64,000 nucleotides of DNA from Nesterenkonia haasae (GCF_010119385.1 NZ_VFIE01000018.1:205909-269908), one strand, 5' to 3'. Counted from the stretch's first letter, positions 18,301 through 27,308 are shown. Notes: generated by a model not told the origin, from the sequence alone. Made by a program: numbers and translations.

Positions 18301-18948
18301 TCCACCTAAGTCTCCAAAGAGGCTGGCTCGGACAAGCATTCCGTGGGCAGAGACCCCTGGTACTTCGTCTCGCCCGTCGTATTGGCCCTGATCCAGCTCC
18401 TTGGGCTCAGTCAACGTGGTCACTTCACCTGATCGGGTGCTCCAGAGACCGGCATTGAGCAAGCGGGGCTCCTCTATTCCGGCCACCCACTGTTTGGCTC
18501 CGACGATCTCCACGGACCGATGCGTCTCCTCATCCTTGACGGTGAAGATTCGGTCTTCGAGGTCTTTCAGCGCCTCCGGCTCCGGTACGGCATCCGCGGG
18601 AAGAATCCACAACCACTGGAAACGGGGCGTAAAGCCATCCCCCAGTTGCCGCTCAAAAGTTCTCCACAACGGGGTGGACTTCACTCCCCCGGGTCCAGTG
18701 GATAGTGTTCGCTTAGGCTGACGGCGGTCGTTGAGCAAACGCGAGTGGAGCGACCGGGATAAGTCCTGGGGTCCGGTGTAGTCCGATGAACTCAGCTCGA
18801 TGACACTGTCAGCCTGTCGACTCTGCCATTCCAGACCCGCAGCAACGTTCAGTGCCCGACCGTGAGTGTCCCACTGCGGGGACGCAAAACCGCCGCCGTC
18901 ATGAACTACGACGGCGGCGATGTGGAGGCGAGCAGGAGTGCCACTCAC
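15346..18948 (-). CDS. Very large glycosyltransferase-like polytopic membrane protein
   Basis: Fusion-type protein of 1200 aa. Residues 1 to about 260 resemble a GT-A (family 2) domain, ending in the ARASLFGDLGGF block. The helix-capping acidic motif, usually two or more Asp, is reduced to WILPADAVPEPEAL, so catalysis is uncertain. A membrane helix at about 280-300 and a charged linker follow, then roughly a dozen hydrophobic segments (about 430-830), an extracytoplasmic domain, and a last helix (ILISTGALLLIFLLIALPLP). The layout suggests a polyprenyl-linked sugar transferase of the cell surface. GTG 18948 follows ACTAGGTGA. It sits directly downstream of the WhiB gene and is coupled to DUF5719. 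Confidence 0.8.
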   Translation of the reverse strand: MSGTPARLHIAAVVVHDGGGFASPQWDTHGRALNVAAGLEWQSRQADSVIELSSSDYTGPQDLSRSLHSRLLNDRRQPKRTLSTGPGGVKSTPLWRTFERQLGDGFTPRFQWLWILPADAVPEPEALKDLEDRIFTVKDEETHRSVEIVGAKQWVAGIEEPRLLNAGLWSTRSGEVTTLTEPKELDQGQYDGRDEVPGVSAHGMLVRASLFGDLGGFSPELEADYAAAEFCARAREIGSRAVLESRAAVRRVEPPQREMVHRLAGSLLLPAAQRSSQIRVRLSQAHPALLPLLWLGLWLAAGGRLVALLVCKAPDAGLSQFGSSAGALMNWAAIARLRRHRAAGRRAALSRPERSGDSGKEVLARGKQAVRENRLDGAQLRDQRRRDTTAETVGVSGEHTAAVSGAPGDERALLEIGSGDGEFDQLPARGSGDRLGLFLLLTALTGVSLVGFRELLLAGALGGGAAVPVSASINEVWAHSLSFLVADSLGERAAADPFNLVLLILSAVSVGHASALLLWVVILAAPLSALTAWWAAGLWSSASFHRVITALVWALLPALQAATGQGRVGAVMAHILLPVLVLTTVRAVRAHGRRRDNTGRVAALRLTAGWETAAGAALLLAVVTSAAPVLLIPAVLCCVIAALLLRGQGRVLWLLPIPALAIFSPMLISALDRGSSVIAVLVSEPGRTLTGAEAGASAPVWQQLLGFSQAFDPVAGLPGATNSGGLVWLPEVLGADFWALRLALLIGAPLLVIALLAMLAAGRRALVITCGLIALGLVGYSALVSRLAAGTVGGEVVGAYTGPVVSALALCLVAAAISGLQATHRSSSALGGVFSPVASTLLVLAIFAAGVFWAAPRLMPATELSDKTITAVNDEQVLIRPGTVRTLPATAADLGMGPAASRTLVLSSSHEGVTAEIRSRGGEALDKHRSAAAGQHLPVWASATIEASSFGAGDSVPGELSESEQRLADLVAGVVVPGSEGIAEMAFELGIGYVLVTEGTALREAADTSGGLTSVGETEYGALWRIDSGLSDELAATEEVVGAPAAWARIVAADGEQVALLPSEHHRIDVDLSAVQQPEGGDLEVIQGTDYYVQIAAERASGWQASLDGERLRPVTADSLGVDPEDVGWIRQFHLPESFADDPQGNLTLSHSSQFQYPILISTGALLLIFLLIALPLPRSWRILPVVSDERLRYRTEGAI

Positions 18949-18981
18949 CTAGTGTCCCCTGGGGGGTCTATCGGGAGCACT

Positions 18982-19536
18982 TTAGCGAGCTCGTCTCTTC
19001 AACTTCCGACGTTCTCGTTCAGAGAGCCCACCCCAGATACCGAATCGTTCGTCATTCGCCAGCGCATAGTCGAGGCACTCCTGCTTGACATTGCAGGCAC
19101 CGCACACCTTTTTGGCATCGCGGGTGGATCCACCCTTTTCAGGGAAGAATGCCTCTGGATCAGTTTGGGCGCACAGGGCATCTACCTGCCAGGACAGTTC
19201 ACCTTCAACCTGCTCGGCTGGCATCAGTGTAGGGATACCCAACCAAATCGAATCGGTCGATTCAGAGGTGCTCGTCCCGGGGTTGGCCTGGGTGCGGCGG
19301 GAAGGCGCCTCACTCAGAGCCGTCACCGTCCCGCGGGTCTCAGCTTCCGCGGCCTCAGCCGCTGCAAGGAAGGCAGTCGCCTGATCCTCTAACGCGGTGC
19401 CGTGTTCGAGTCTTTCTGCTGCTGCTGGGTCAGCCGGATCGACGAACCAGTCTGGCGGCACGTCGAGTCCGCTGCTGCGGACAGATTTTTGGTCCTGCTC
19501 GGGGCCGATTTCACTCAGCCGCTGCGGCTTCCCCAT
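18982..19536 (-). CDS. WhiB-family iron-sulfur transcriptional regulator (WhiB2/WhmD type), N-terminally extended
   Basis: Binds a [4Fe-4S] cluster through four Cys (122, 145, 148, 154) in LCAQTDPEAFFPEKGG and VCGACNVKQEC, followed by the GIWGG turn and the basic LSERERRKLKRRAR tail, the WhiB2 signature linked to septation control in actinobacteria. The conserved part needs only about 80 residues; this frame has about 105 more, acidic and Ala/Glu-rich. The long start (ATG 19536) has a very strong GGGGGAGG eight bases upstream, while the alternative Met105 (19224) has none, so I keep the extension. Confidence 0.88.
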   Translation of the reverse strand: MGKPQRLSEIGPEQDQKSVRSSGLDVPPDWFVDPADPAAAERLEHGTALEDQATAFLAAAEAAEAETRGTVTALSEAPSRRTQANPGTSTSESTDSIWLGIPTLMPAEQVEGELSWQVDALCAQTDPEAFFPEKGGSTRDAKKVCGACNVKQECLDYALANDERFGIWGGLSERERRKLKRRAR

Positions 19537-19567
19537 GCTGTGGGCCTCCCCCGGCTCTTTCCCTACG

Positions 19568-19595
19568 CTTATACACTCGTAACGGTCCTTGTCTC
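19568..19595 (-). promoter_or_regulatory. Putative promoter of the WhiB gene
   Basis: On the minus strand GAGACA (19595-19590) and TATAAG (19573-19568) are 16 bp apart, about 32 bp before the ATG at 19536. The -10 is good, the -35 moderate. The remaining 19596-19722 gap also carries the start region of the divergent TIGR03089 gene. Confidence 0.5.
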
Positions 19596-19722
19596 GTCCC
19601 TAATTACACTGGTGTGAGTAAACATTCGTCAAGTGCCGTCGGCGAGTCGCGCCGAGCCGGCGCTGCGGAGGCGCCATCTGGGACGATGCCGTTGTCAGCC
19701 CCTATCAGAAGGACGATCACTT

Positions 19723-20463
19723 ATGTGCCCACTCAGCTTGGGAGGCTCCCAGCAGAAGCAACCCACAGAGTTCGGCGAACTTCTCCGCCTTCTGGACTCA
19801 CGTCCGCAGCCTGCACTGGTCTACTACGACGGCAGCTCGGCCTCCCTTGAGGAGTCGGCACGGATCGAACTCTCGGGCAAAGTCCTCGCGAACTGGGCTA
19901 ACAAACTCATCGGACTGTTCACGGAGGAACATGACCTCTCCACGGGTGACCCGGTGTTGGTGGACATGATGCCTCATTGGAAAGCCGCAGCGGTGGCGCT
20001 GGCAGCTGCATCAGCAGGGGCTGCGGTTCTGTTTCAGCACGCTGACGCTGAGCCGCCTCATCCGGACCCTCGCCTGGTAGTGACCGACCGCCCGATGCGG
20101 TGGCTCACCGGAGATGAGCTGGGAGACGCAGAACTCGCTGCAGTCTCCTTGGGCATGGTGGATGCCTCCTACCAGGAGGCCACCGGCGCTGAACTCCCAG
20201 TGTGGGTCACCGATGTCTCAGCTGAGGCACGCCAGTTCCCGGATCAGCTGCTGACCCCGATTCCGACAGTGGCGCTGCCTTCAGTGGAACCCGCGGCAGG
20301 TGGGGGCCCGCTGGTGATCCGGCGGTGGGATTCTCACAGCCTCGCCCACATGGTGGGCACATGGGCGGCAGGCGGCGTCGTCGTGCTGTTCCAGGGACCT
20401 GAGGACGGCGAGATGTGGGAACAGATGCTGCGCAACGAGGGGCTCAGTGAGCGGATCCCGTGA
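19723..20463 (+). CDS. TIGR03089 family protein
   Basis: Actinobacterial protein of 246 aa, a shortened relative of AMP-binding adenylate-forming enzymes, without the phosphate loop and C-terminal lid needed for catalysis. Typical parts are PALVYYDG near residue 30, RIELSGKVLANWANKLIGL, and LVVTDRP. Function unknown. ATG 19723 is preceded by AGAAGGA; the open frame reaches back to 19633 without coding character. It diverges from WhiB and overlaps the convergent GtrA gene by 20 bp. Confidence 0.82.
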   Translation: MCPLSLGGSQQKQPTEFGELLRLLDSRPQPALVYYDGSSASLEESARIELSGKVLANWANKLIGLFTEEHDLSTGDPVLVDMMPHWKAAAVALAAASAGAAVLFQHADAEPPHPDPRLVVTDRPMRWLTGDELGDAELAAVSLGMVDASYQEATGAELPVWVTDVSAEARQFPDQLLTPIPTVALPSVEPAAGGGPLVIRRWDSHSLAHMVGTWAAGGVVVLFQGPEDGEMWEQMLRNEGLSERIP

Positions 20464-20968
20464 TACGCGGAATCTCGTCAGTGTAGGGAGCTGCATGTGC
20501 GACGGCGCGAATCGTGTCACTTTCATCGTCACCGGTGAAGACCCAAAGTTTGTACGCGACGAATCGGAAACACATGGCGAGTCCCATACCGATGATCGAG
20601 CCCGAGACGAATGAGGCTAGTTCGCTGCGCAGGCCCAAGATGTAGAAGCTGAAGGCGACGCAGCCAGACATGATGAGCAGACCGATCACATTCATCAGGA
20701 CGAACATGGCGAGTTCGCGCAGGCGGGTGCGAGTGCGCTGATGCCGGAAGGTCCAGTAGCGGTTCCCGATCCATGAGAAGAGGGTGGCTACTGCCACAGC
20801 TATGGCTTTGGCTTTGACATGAGATTCACCCATCGGACCCGTGATCAGCCAAAGGAACACTGCGGAGTCGATGACGAATGCACCAGCCCCGACGACTCCG
20901 AACTTGGCGAGCTCGCGCCACAGCGCCTGGAAAAGTCGCAGTCCTCTTCGCAAAAGGTCGACCATCAC
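20444..20968 (-). CDS. GtrA-family membrane protein
   Basis: Four-helix membrane protein, 174 aa, of the family proposed to flip or bind polyprenyl-linked sugars. Family marks: ELAKFGVVGAGAFVIDSAVF in helix 1, NRYWTFRHQRTR after helix 2, and RFVAYKLWVF near the C-terminal helix. Its ATG overlaps the manA stop by 4 bp, tying it to mannose-phosphate supply for surface glycans. The 3' end overlaps the convergent TIGR03089 gene by 20 bp. Confidence 0.9.
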   Translation of the reverse strand: MMVDLLRRGLRLFQALWRELAKFGVVGAGAFVIDSAVFLWLITGPMGESHVKAKAIAVAVATLFSWIGNRYWTFRHQRTRTRLRELAMFVLMNVIGLLIMSGCVAFSFYILGLRSELASFVSGSIIGMGLAMCFRFVAYKLWVFTGDDESDTIRAVAHAAPYTDEIPRITGSAH

Positions 20969-22107
20969 AGTCCCCGCCCTGTGGAGGCCCAGTGCTGGGT
21001 TTCCGGACTGCGCGGCTGTGTGATGAGCAATCGGGCGTCATCCCCAGCCAGAACCTCGGAGACGCCATCGGCGATGTATGCCGACTCGCCGGCGCTGAGG
21101 GAGATTTCGCCTGTAGTGAGATGGCCCGACGTGCAGAGCGCGATCATGGGCCCTGCGCCGTCGGTCCGGTATTCCGCACCAACAGCCGGGAAGTCTATTT
21201 GGGTCAGTTGAAACTCCTTGGCTTCGGTCGCATACCGCAGGACGCCCGAACCCAGTGGTGTCGGTTCTACGATACGGGGGGTCTCTGGTGCGGTGTTGAT
21301 AGTTTTCAGCAGCCCACCGACGTCGATGTACTTAGATGTCAGACCTCCACGCACCACGTTGTCCGAGCAGGCCTGCACCTCTATCGCTGCACCGTGCAGG
21401 TAGGCGTGAAGTGTGCCCGGAGCCACATAGAGCGCCTCACCCGGGGACAGGTCGACGCGATGAAGCATCAAGGCAACAAAGATGCTGGAGTCACCTGGAA
21501 AACTCGTTGAGGTGCGTTTGAGAGTGTCAGCCAAGGCTGGTTCCAATGATGAGGTGTCTCTCATGGACAGTTCCTCAGCCGCAACGCTCAGCAGACCTGA
21601 TGGGTCTTCCAACGCGCTGCGCACAGCGGTGGCGTAATCCTCTCGAAGGATGTCCACAGACAGCGCTTCAATGGCAACGGCGAGGTCACCTTCCGCAATG
21701 AGGCGCTGGACCTGGGTGAGACGGCCTACAACGGCATCTGGCGTGTCGAATCCGGACAACGCGATGAATGGGGTGAGGGCGAGCGCCAGCTCAGGTTTGT
21801 GGTGTGGGTCGCGATACGTCCGCTCTGGGGCATCTACGGCGATCCCGGCTGTCTGCTCGTCGGCGAAGCCTGTCTGAGCCTGTTGCTGCGACGGGTGTGC
21901 CTGAATGGAGAGCGGTATCTCTGCGGCAAGGACTTTGACCATAAAAGGCACATCTGAGAGCTTGTCCCCAGTCTCAAGAAACGAGGGGGCCGCGGGGTGG
22001 GAGCCCATCCATATTTCGGCCTGCGGACTCACTGAGGGCGCCCAACCAAAAAGGTCACTGAACGCCGTTCTTGAGCCCCATGCATACTCTCGAATGGGGT
22101 TTGTCAT
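20965..22107 (-). CDS. manA: Mannose-6-phosphate isomerase, class I
   Basis: Zinc enzyme interconverting fructose-6-phosphate and mannose-6-phosphate, feeding GDP-mannose for glycans and mannosylated lipids. 380 aa. Metal ligands are recognisable in SIQAHPSQQQA (Gln, His) and DPHHKPELALAL (Glu), with a later His in the cupin region; the catalytic-arm segment GGLTSKYIDV follows. ATG 22107 is chosen over GTG 22116; there is no clear ribosome site, and TAGTGT 6 bp upstream could be a -10 for a leaderless transcript. It is followed by coupled gtrA. Confidence 0.93.
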   Translation of the reverse strand: MTNPIREYAWGSRTAFSDLFGWAPSVSPQAEIWMGSHPAAPSFLETGDKLSDVPFMVKVLAAEIPLSIQAHPSQQQAQTGFADEQTAGIAVDAPERTYRDPHHKPELALALTPFIALSGFDTPDAVVGRLTQVQRLIAEGDLAVAIEALSVDILREDYATAVRSALEDPSGLLSVAAEELSMRDTSSLEPALADTLKRTSTSFPGDSSIFVALMLHRVDLSPGEALYVAPGTLHAYLHGAAIEVQACSDNVVRGGLTSKYIDVGGLLKTINTAPETPRIVEPTPLGSGVLRYATEAKEFQLTQIDFPAVGAEYRTDGAGPMIALCTSGHLTTGEISLSAGESAYIADGVSEVLAGDDARLLITQPRSPETQHWASTGRGL

Positions 22108-22230
22108 TCTGAACACTACTTAGACTCTATCAGCGGCCTCCAGGAACTAGGCTGCGGGTTGGCCCTGTGCCGCTCAAACTGTGGTGAAGGTCCCAGCGGA
22201 CCCTGCACTCAGTGTGAGTGCACAGGAGAC

Positions 22231-23889
22231 TCAGTCAGCTGGGCTGCAGTCACCATTGCCTGTTGCGGCCTGTTCCAGAATGCCGACTTCTCCACGTTGT
22301 TGGGCTTCAATCAGATACGTCTCGGTGAGCGGTGAGCCGTCGGGCTGGGTCAGCTCTGTCGGCTCCGGCGTTGGTGCTACCTCTGGTTCATCGCCTGCTA
22401 CGGCCTCGTCGCTGTGGTCGGGGCTGGGCCCTGGCGGTTCAGCGTCTTCCTCGGGATCGGCCTCATCATCGCGGGTATCGGCCTCAGGCTGGGGAGCGGC
22501 ATCTTGTTCTTCGGGACCATCTCCTTCCCTGGCGATGAGCTCGTCAACTCGAGCATGAATCAGGTCAAAGTCTGGGTAGGTCGAGAAGAGGTCTCCTGCG
22601 CTGCCAAAGTCTGGGGCGCCGAGCGTCAACCGCTGCGGGGAATGGTCTTGAGCCTCTGCGGCAAGGCTGAGCAGACTGCCCAACTGAGACTGCGGCAGAT
22701 TAGTGTCAACGAGGTTCTCCCCTGCCGTCATCAGCTCAGTGAACCGAGTCAGCAGCGTCTGCGGGGAAAACTGCCCGATCATCGCCTGCTGGACGCACTG
22801 CTGACGCTCAATGCGAGCATAGTCATTACTGAAGTCACGGGAGCGCGCGAAGGAGAGGGCATCGTCACCGTTAAGTTCGAGCGTGCCGGGTTCGAACCAG
22901 CGATTTCCCCATTCATTGGTTTCAGGGTGGCGGCCGCGGTAGGGGACCCAACCACCGGATTCAACGGTGATCCCGCCCATCGCGTCAATGAGATCAGAAA
23001 AACCGCCCATGTCCACCATGACGTACCCGTGCATGTTTAGATCGAGGGTTCCTGAGGCCGCGTCCATCATGGCCTCTACACCGGGGTCTTCGGCCTCAGG
23101 GTACAGGTGGCTGTAGGAGTTGTGCACTTCCGTGTAGAGAAAGTTGATGATGCACTCATTGCCGCAGTTGTATCCATTGGGATAGACCTCCCGCATGGGA
23201 GAGTCTTCACTGAATCGTGCGTTCTGGAAATTGCGGGGGATGGAGAAGATGATGGTCTCTGCGGTGTCCTGGCTGACGGAGACGACGTGGATGGAGTCGG
23301 GCCTCAGCCCCTGGCGTCCTTCACCTGCGTCCGCGCCGAGCATCAGAAAGTTATAGCGCCCCTCATCGGCAGGAATGGCTGCGCCCTCGCTGAAAATTCC
23401 AGCCAGCGCCTGGCGTCCCTCGTTGATGATATGTGATGCGTAGCCGAGCCCGCCTGAGGTCAGCACTATGAGCCCAACCATCAGCACCACGAGAATCGGT
23501 TTGAAACCGGGTGCCAGTTGTCCTATTCGAATCAACCGGAATGTATCCAGCCAGAGGAGCAACCAGCCGATCGCCAGCGCAGCTAGAACGATAGACGCTG
23601 CCCACATCACGAAAGGTTGAGTCAATGCGCTGAGTAGCACAGAGCGCATGGTGAAATACATCGCGAGTCCAAGCAATGCCGTGAACCAACAGCCCACTGT
23701 GACAGCGAGCGCGATCCTGCCGAGTGCCCGGGATCCCACTGTGACCTGTGCTCCGCCCGGGACCACGAGGGTGAGCAGGGTGAGCAGGCAGGCTCGTTTG
23801 GTCCGATCGCGCTCGCTGGCAGAGCGAGGGTTTCGCAGCGCATCATTCTGCCCTTGGAACTCGTGGTACGTGATGGTCGGATTCATCAC
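22231..23889 (-). CDS. LytR-CpsA-Psr (LCP) family glycopolymer transferase with four-helix N-terminus
   Basis: Membrane enzyme that attaches lipid-linked glycopolymers to peptidoglycan; 552 aa. The N-terminal 170 residues hold four hydrophobic segments, more than the single helix of most LCP proteins but known in actinobacteria. The LCP domain starts [20 protein letters not shown] (Asp and Arg that bind the pyrophosphate lipid), with [23 protein letters not shown] and ALSFARSR. The C-terminal 100 residues are acidic, proline-rich and probably disordered. Its ATG overlaps the purE stop by 4 bp. Confidence 0.92.
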   Translation of the reverse strand: MMNPTITYHEFQGQNDALRNPRSASERDRTKRACLLTLLTLVVPGGAQVTVGSRALGRIALAVTVGCWFTALLGLAMYFTMRSVLLSALTQPFVMWAASIVLAALAIGWLLLWLDTFRLIRIGQLAPGFKPILVVLMVGLIVLTSGGLGYASHIINEGRQALAGIFSEGAAIPADEGRYNFLMLGADAGEGRQGLRPDSIHVVSVSQDTAETIIFSIPRNFQNARFSEDSPMREVYPNGYNCGNECIINFLYTEVHNSYSHLYPEAEDPGVEAMMDAASGTLDLNMHGYVMVDMGGFSDLIDAMGGITVESGGWVPYRGRHPETNEWGNRWFEPGTLELNGDDALSFARSRDFSNDYARIERQQCVQQAMIGQFSPQTLLTRFTELMTAGENLVDTNLPQSQLGSLLSLAAEAQDHSPQRLTLGAPDFGSAGDLFSTYPDFDLIHARVDELIAREGDGPEEQDAAPQPEADTRDDEADPEEDAEPPGPSPDHSDEAVAGDEPEVAPTPEPTELTQPDGSPLTETYLIEAQQRGEVGILEQAATGNGDCSPAD

Positions 23890-24452
23890 CCGGGGTGTCC
23901 GCCTCTCGCCCGGTAGGTTCCCAGCTGCGCTGCCTCGCTGCGTAGCGCCTCTCCCTTGGCGTGCGCCTGAGCAGCCAGGTCAGACTGGAAGGCTAAGAGC
24001 TTGTCGCGGAGGTCTGCTGCCTGCTGGTCAGTTCCAGAGGCCAGGGTTCGCACAGCCAACAGACCGGCGTTTCGCGCCCCCGCGACGGAGACGGTGGCCA
24101 CCGGCACACCCGCTGGCATCTGAACGATCGACAGCAACGAATCCATGCCGTCGAGGTATTTCAATGGCACAGGCACGCCGATGACAGGAAGCGGCGTGAC
24201 AGAGGCCAGCATTCCCGGCAGATGCGCAGCGCCGCCGGCACCAGCGATGATGACCCGCAGCCCGCGGGTGTGCGCCTCAGTGCCGTAATCGATCATTTCG
24301 GCAGCCATTCTGTGAGCGGAAACGACGTCGGCTTCGAACGTGATGCCGAATTCGTCAAGTGTTTCTGCAGCGGCTTTCATCACCGGCCAGTCGGAGTTGG
24401 ATCCCATCACGATACCCACCTGCGGGCGGCTCTGCTCAGCTGGGGATGTCAT
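23886..24452 (-). CDS. purE: 5-(carboxyamino)imidazole ribonucleotide mutase
   Basis: Class I PurE, 188 aa, moves the carboxyl group of N5-CAIR to give CAIR in purine synthesis. Signature [12 protein letters not shown] at the N-terminus, VVSAHRM, and [12 protein letters not shown]. The C-terminus has an extra basic tail. It sits between purK and the LCP gene with 4-bp ATGA overlaps on both sides, one translationally coupled unit. Confidence 0.96.
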   Translation of the reverse strand: MTSPAEQSRPQVGIVMGSNSDWPVMKAAAETLDEFGITFEADVVSAHRMAAEMIDYGTEAHTRGLRVIIAGAGGAAHLPGMLASVTPLPVIGVPVPLKYLDGMDSLLSIVQMPAGVPVATVSVAGARNAGLLAVRTLASGTDQQAADLRDKLLAFQSDLAAQAHAKGEALRSEAAQLGTYRARGGHPG

Positions 24453-25693
24453 AGTGGGGCCTCCCCATCAGTCAAGATGCGCGCAACCTCAGCAGCGTTC
24501 TGGCGGACCCGGCCGAGTCGGGCGCGTGTGGCGTCGAAGGATTCATCGCGTTTGCTGGTCTGGGACAGGAGCGTGACGTGGCCGACCTTGCGGCCGGGCC
24601 TGGGGTCCTTACCGTAGATGTGAATCTTGGACGCTCCCGAGCGTCGCATGGCAGCTGGGAGCGCAGCATGGAGGTCGTGATTCGCCCCGCCGAGCAGGTT
24701 TTTCATGACAACATAACCCCCAGCCCCACCGGTGACTGAGGTCGCCCCGAGGGGAAGGTCGAGGACCGCACGAAGATGCTGTTCGAACTGGCTGGTGACT
24801 GAACCGTCCATCGTCCAGTGACCGGAATTGTGAGGGCGCATAGCCAGTTCGTTCACATAGAGACCAGGTGATGCCCCAGCCACGCCATCATCTTCGGCGA
24901 TTTCGAAAAGCTCGACCGCGAGCATGCCGGTGACGGCGAGCTTCTCTGCGATCACGGTGGCGATTCTCTCCGCTTCGGCGACATGAGCCGGTGAGGTGCG
25001 CGGCGCCGGCGCGACGACCTCATCGCAGACGCCGTCTTTCTGGTTCGATTCGACGACGGGGTAGGCCGCGGTGGCTCCGGAGGCCCGTCGCGCCACCTGT
25101 GCGGAGAGTTCCCTCGTAAAGGGCATTTTCTGTTCCGCGAGGAGGCCCGTTTTCTCTTTCTCTGCTCGCTCGAACCAACTGTTCACTGCGGCGTCGTCAA
25201 CGCGCGCGGCGTCGTCGAGCACCATGACGCCCTTACCGTCATAACCGCCGCGTGGTGTCTTCAGGACCACGGGCCACCCGACAGCGTTGCCAAATGCTAG
25301 AAGGTCCTCTGGAGTACGCACTTCAGCCCAGTGGGGATTGGGCAGACCAAGCTCTTCGACGGCTCGGCGCATGGCCAATTTGTCCTGGGCATAGAGCAGC
25401 GCATCAGGCGACGGGTTCAGGGTCGCTCCGGACTGGACAAGGGCCGAGAGCACGTCCGCGGGCACATGCTCATGGTCGAAGGTAATGGCGTCCAGCGGCT
25501 CGGCGAATGCAAGCACGTCCTGTACGTTGCGAAAATCACCGATGACGGTGTGCGCGATGACCTGAGCAGCGGAGGACTCTGCCGACCCGGCGAGCAGGTG
25601 GAGCTCTATACCGAGGTGTGTAGCAGCGGGCGCCATCATACGAGCCAGCTGGCCGTCACCCAGCACTCCGATTTTCGGCACAGAAGTATTCAC
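24449..25693 (-). CDS. purK: 5-(carboxyamino)imidazole ribonucleotide synthase
   Basis: ATP-grasp enzyme making N5-CAIR from AIR, bicarbonate and ATP; substrate producer for PurE. 414 aa, somewhat long. Marks: [13 protein letters not shown] at the N-terminus, [21 protein letters not shown] (ATP-grasp loop) and [17 protein letters not shown]. First gene of the purK-purE-LCP unit; divergent from the subtilase gene across 140 bp. Confidence 0.96.
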   Translation of the reverse strand: MNTSVPKIGVLGDGQLARMMAPAATHLGIELHLLAGSAESSAAQVIAHTVIGDFRNVQDVLAFAEPLDAITFDHEHVPADVLSALVQSGATLNPSPDALLYAQDKLAMRRAVEELGLPNPHWAEVRTPEDLLAFGNAVGWPVVLKTPRGGYDGKGVMVLDDAARVDDAAVNSWFERAEKEKTGLLAEQKMPFTRELSAQVARRASGATAAYPVVESNQKDGVCDEVVAPAPRTSPAHVAEAERIATVIAEKLAVTGMLAVELFEIAEDDGVAGASPGLYVNELAMRPHNSGHWTMDGSVTSQFEQHLRAVLDLPLGATSVTGGAGGYVVMKNLLGGANHDLHAALPAAMRRSGASKIHIYGKDPRPGRKVGHVTLLSQTSKRDESFDATRARLGRVRQNAAEVARILTDGEAPL

Positions 25694-25833
25694 AGTCCCC
25701 CATTATGTGCCACGGACCGGTTCAATACTGCAATCACCACACCGGTCGCGACCTCAAGCACTCTGCGAATGTGGAGGCTGACATTCTATTGTCGAGTTGT
25801 TGAACGCAGTGTGTCGGGGAGGGATAAAGAGTT

Positions 25834-26976
25834 ATGGCGCGGTATGTGGTGACTTTTGACACGGCTGATCCCGGGGTCTTGCAGGCGGACGCTCCCGACT
25901 TGTTGGTGAGCCATGGGTTTTCCGCTGATACCTATTTCTCCCAGTTGGGCATTGGTGTGGTTGATGCTGAGCCCGAGCAATTGGAGAGTTTCAGCAGCCG
26001 GTGTCGTGAACAGCGGCGTCCTATGACGTTCACACCGGAGCTGACGTATTACGCCATCTCGGACTCCCCGGCAGCGGCTGGTGCGGCTGAACCGACCTAC
26101 CGGGATACTTCCGAGTTGAGTTGGGGGTTGCAGGCGATCGGGATCAGCTCCGCGATGGAGCGTGGTCACTGTGCGGAGGGTGTCCGTGTGGCCATTCTGG
26201 ATACTGGTGTCGACCTCGCTCATCCGGACTTTGCTTCGCGTGGAGTCACTGCGGAGTCGTTCGTTGCCAACGAAGGGCCGCAGGATGCTCACGGTCACGG
26301 TACGCACTGTCTGGGCACCGCTTGTGGACCGTGGCAATCCGGCTCCGGTCCAGGGTATGGTGTGGCACCGCAGGCTGAGGTTTACGCCGCGAAGGTCTTG
26401 GGGGATAACGGCACCGGATCCGACTCCTCGATCCTCGCTGGCATCGACTGGGCGCTGCAGAATGGGTGCCAGGTTATTTCCATGTCTCTGGGTGCAGATG
26501 TTCGGCAGGTCCATCCGCCGTATGTCGCCGCAGGGCGCCGAGCCCTGGAGCGGGGTTCATTGATCGTCGCCGCTGCCGGCAACAACGCCCAGCGCAGCGC
26601 TGGGAACCCTGGGTTCGTCGGGGCGCCGGCAAACAGTCCACATGTGCTGGCCGTGGCGGCGGTTGGGCAGCACCTGAGCACCGCGGACTTCTCTGCGCGG
26701 TCTTCGTCTCAGGACGGCGGGGAGGTCAATGTCACAGCCCCGGGCGTTGAGGTGCATTCGTCCTGGCCGGGCGATGAGCGCTACCGGAGCATCAGTGGCA
26801 CCTCTATGGCAGCACCTCATGTGGCTGGGATCGCTGCCTTGATATCCGGGGCCACCGGTTCACGCGGTGAAGCCCTGTGGAGAACTGTGGTTGGGCACGC
26901 CGTGCCCCTGATGCACGAGGATCCGGAAGATGTCGGTGCCGGTTTGGCGAAACTCCCGGAGCCCCACAGCTGGTGA
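25834..26976 (+). CDS. Subtilisin-like serine peptidase (S8) without signal peptide
   Basis: Peptidase of 380 aa. The catalytic triad is complete: Asp123 (AILDTGVD), His158 (GHGTH) and Ser324 (GTSMAAPHVAG), with the oxyanion Asn250 (AAAGN). Residues 1 to about 75 (ARYVVTFD to TYYAISD) have the beta-alpha-beta-beta-alpha-beta spacing of an I9-type prodomain. There is no signal peptide or membrane helix, so it should act in the cytoplasm unless released otherwise. The 83-aa gene 22 bp downstream encodes a second, separate I9-like protein. ATG 25834 follows GGGGAGGGATAAAGAG. Substrate unknown. Confidence 0.9.
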   Translation: MARYVVTFDTADPGVLQADAPDLLVSHGFSADTYFSQLGIGVVDAEPEQLESFSSRCREQRRPMTFTPELTYYAISDSPAAAGAAEPTYRDTSELSWGLQAIGISSAMERGHCAEGVRVAILDTGVDLAHPDFASRGVTAESFVANEGPQDAHGHGTHCLGTACGPWQSGSGPGYGVAPQAEVYAAKVLGDNGTGSDSSILAGIDWALQNGCQVISMSLGADVRQVHPPYVAAGRRALERGSLIVAAAGNNAQRSAGNPGFVGAPANSPHVLAVAAVGQHLSTADFSARSSSQDGGEVNVTAPGVEVHSSWPGDERYRSISGTSMAAPHVAGIAALISGATGSRGEALWRTVVGHAVPLMHEDPEDVGAGLAKLPEPHSW

Positions 26977-26998
26977 CTCCAGCGAAGGAAGTCTGAGG

Positions 26999-27250
26999 AT
27001 GACACACCAGGAATGGATCATCACTGTGGACGACGAGCATGTCCAGGGCATAGATGAGGTGGTCGACGCCCTCGAGGCAGTCGGGTTTCGTGCCAGCGGA
27101 GTGCTGCGCAGTCTGGGCCAAGTGACTGGAGAGACGACATCGACGCAGCAGGATGATGAATCGCTCCGGCAGGCGCTCGCTGCGGTTGCAGGCGTCGCGT
27201 CGGTCGATGCGGCACGGCGCTACAGAGTCGCGCCTAGCGACTCCGACTGA
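26999..27250 (+). CDS. Small acidic protein, possible I9-type inhibitor/chaperone partner of the subtilase
   Basis: An 83-aa protein starting ATG 26999 after GAAGGAAG, 22 bp downstream of the subtilase. Reading gives strand (EWIITVDD), helix (GIDEVVDALEAVGF), hairpin strands (ASGVLRSLGQVTGE), helix (DESLRQALAAVAGV) and strand (VDAARRYRVAP). That is the ferredoxin-like order of subtilisin propeptides and proteinase inhibitor I9. I recognise no named family. From fold and position I infer it binds the peptidase in trans. The frame reaches back to 26930 inside the peptidase gene, but without a ribosome site. Confidence 0.7.
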   Translation: MTHQEWIITVDDEHVQGIDEVVDALEAVGFRASGVLRSLGQVTGETTSTQQDDESLRQALAAVAGVASVDAARRYRVAPSDSD

Positions 27251-27308
27251 GCCTGACGGAGACCGACTCTGTCACAACCATGGCGATGCGAAACGGACAC
27301 AGGCTGCC

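Noticed and set aside
22885-22905. GGTTCGAA motif resembling a tRNA T-loop
   Set aside because: It is inside the conserved LCP coding region and no cloverleaf can be formed.
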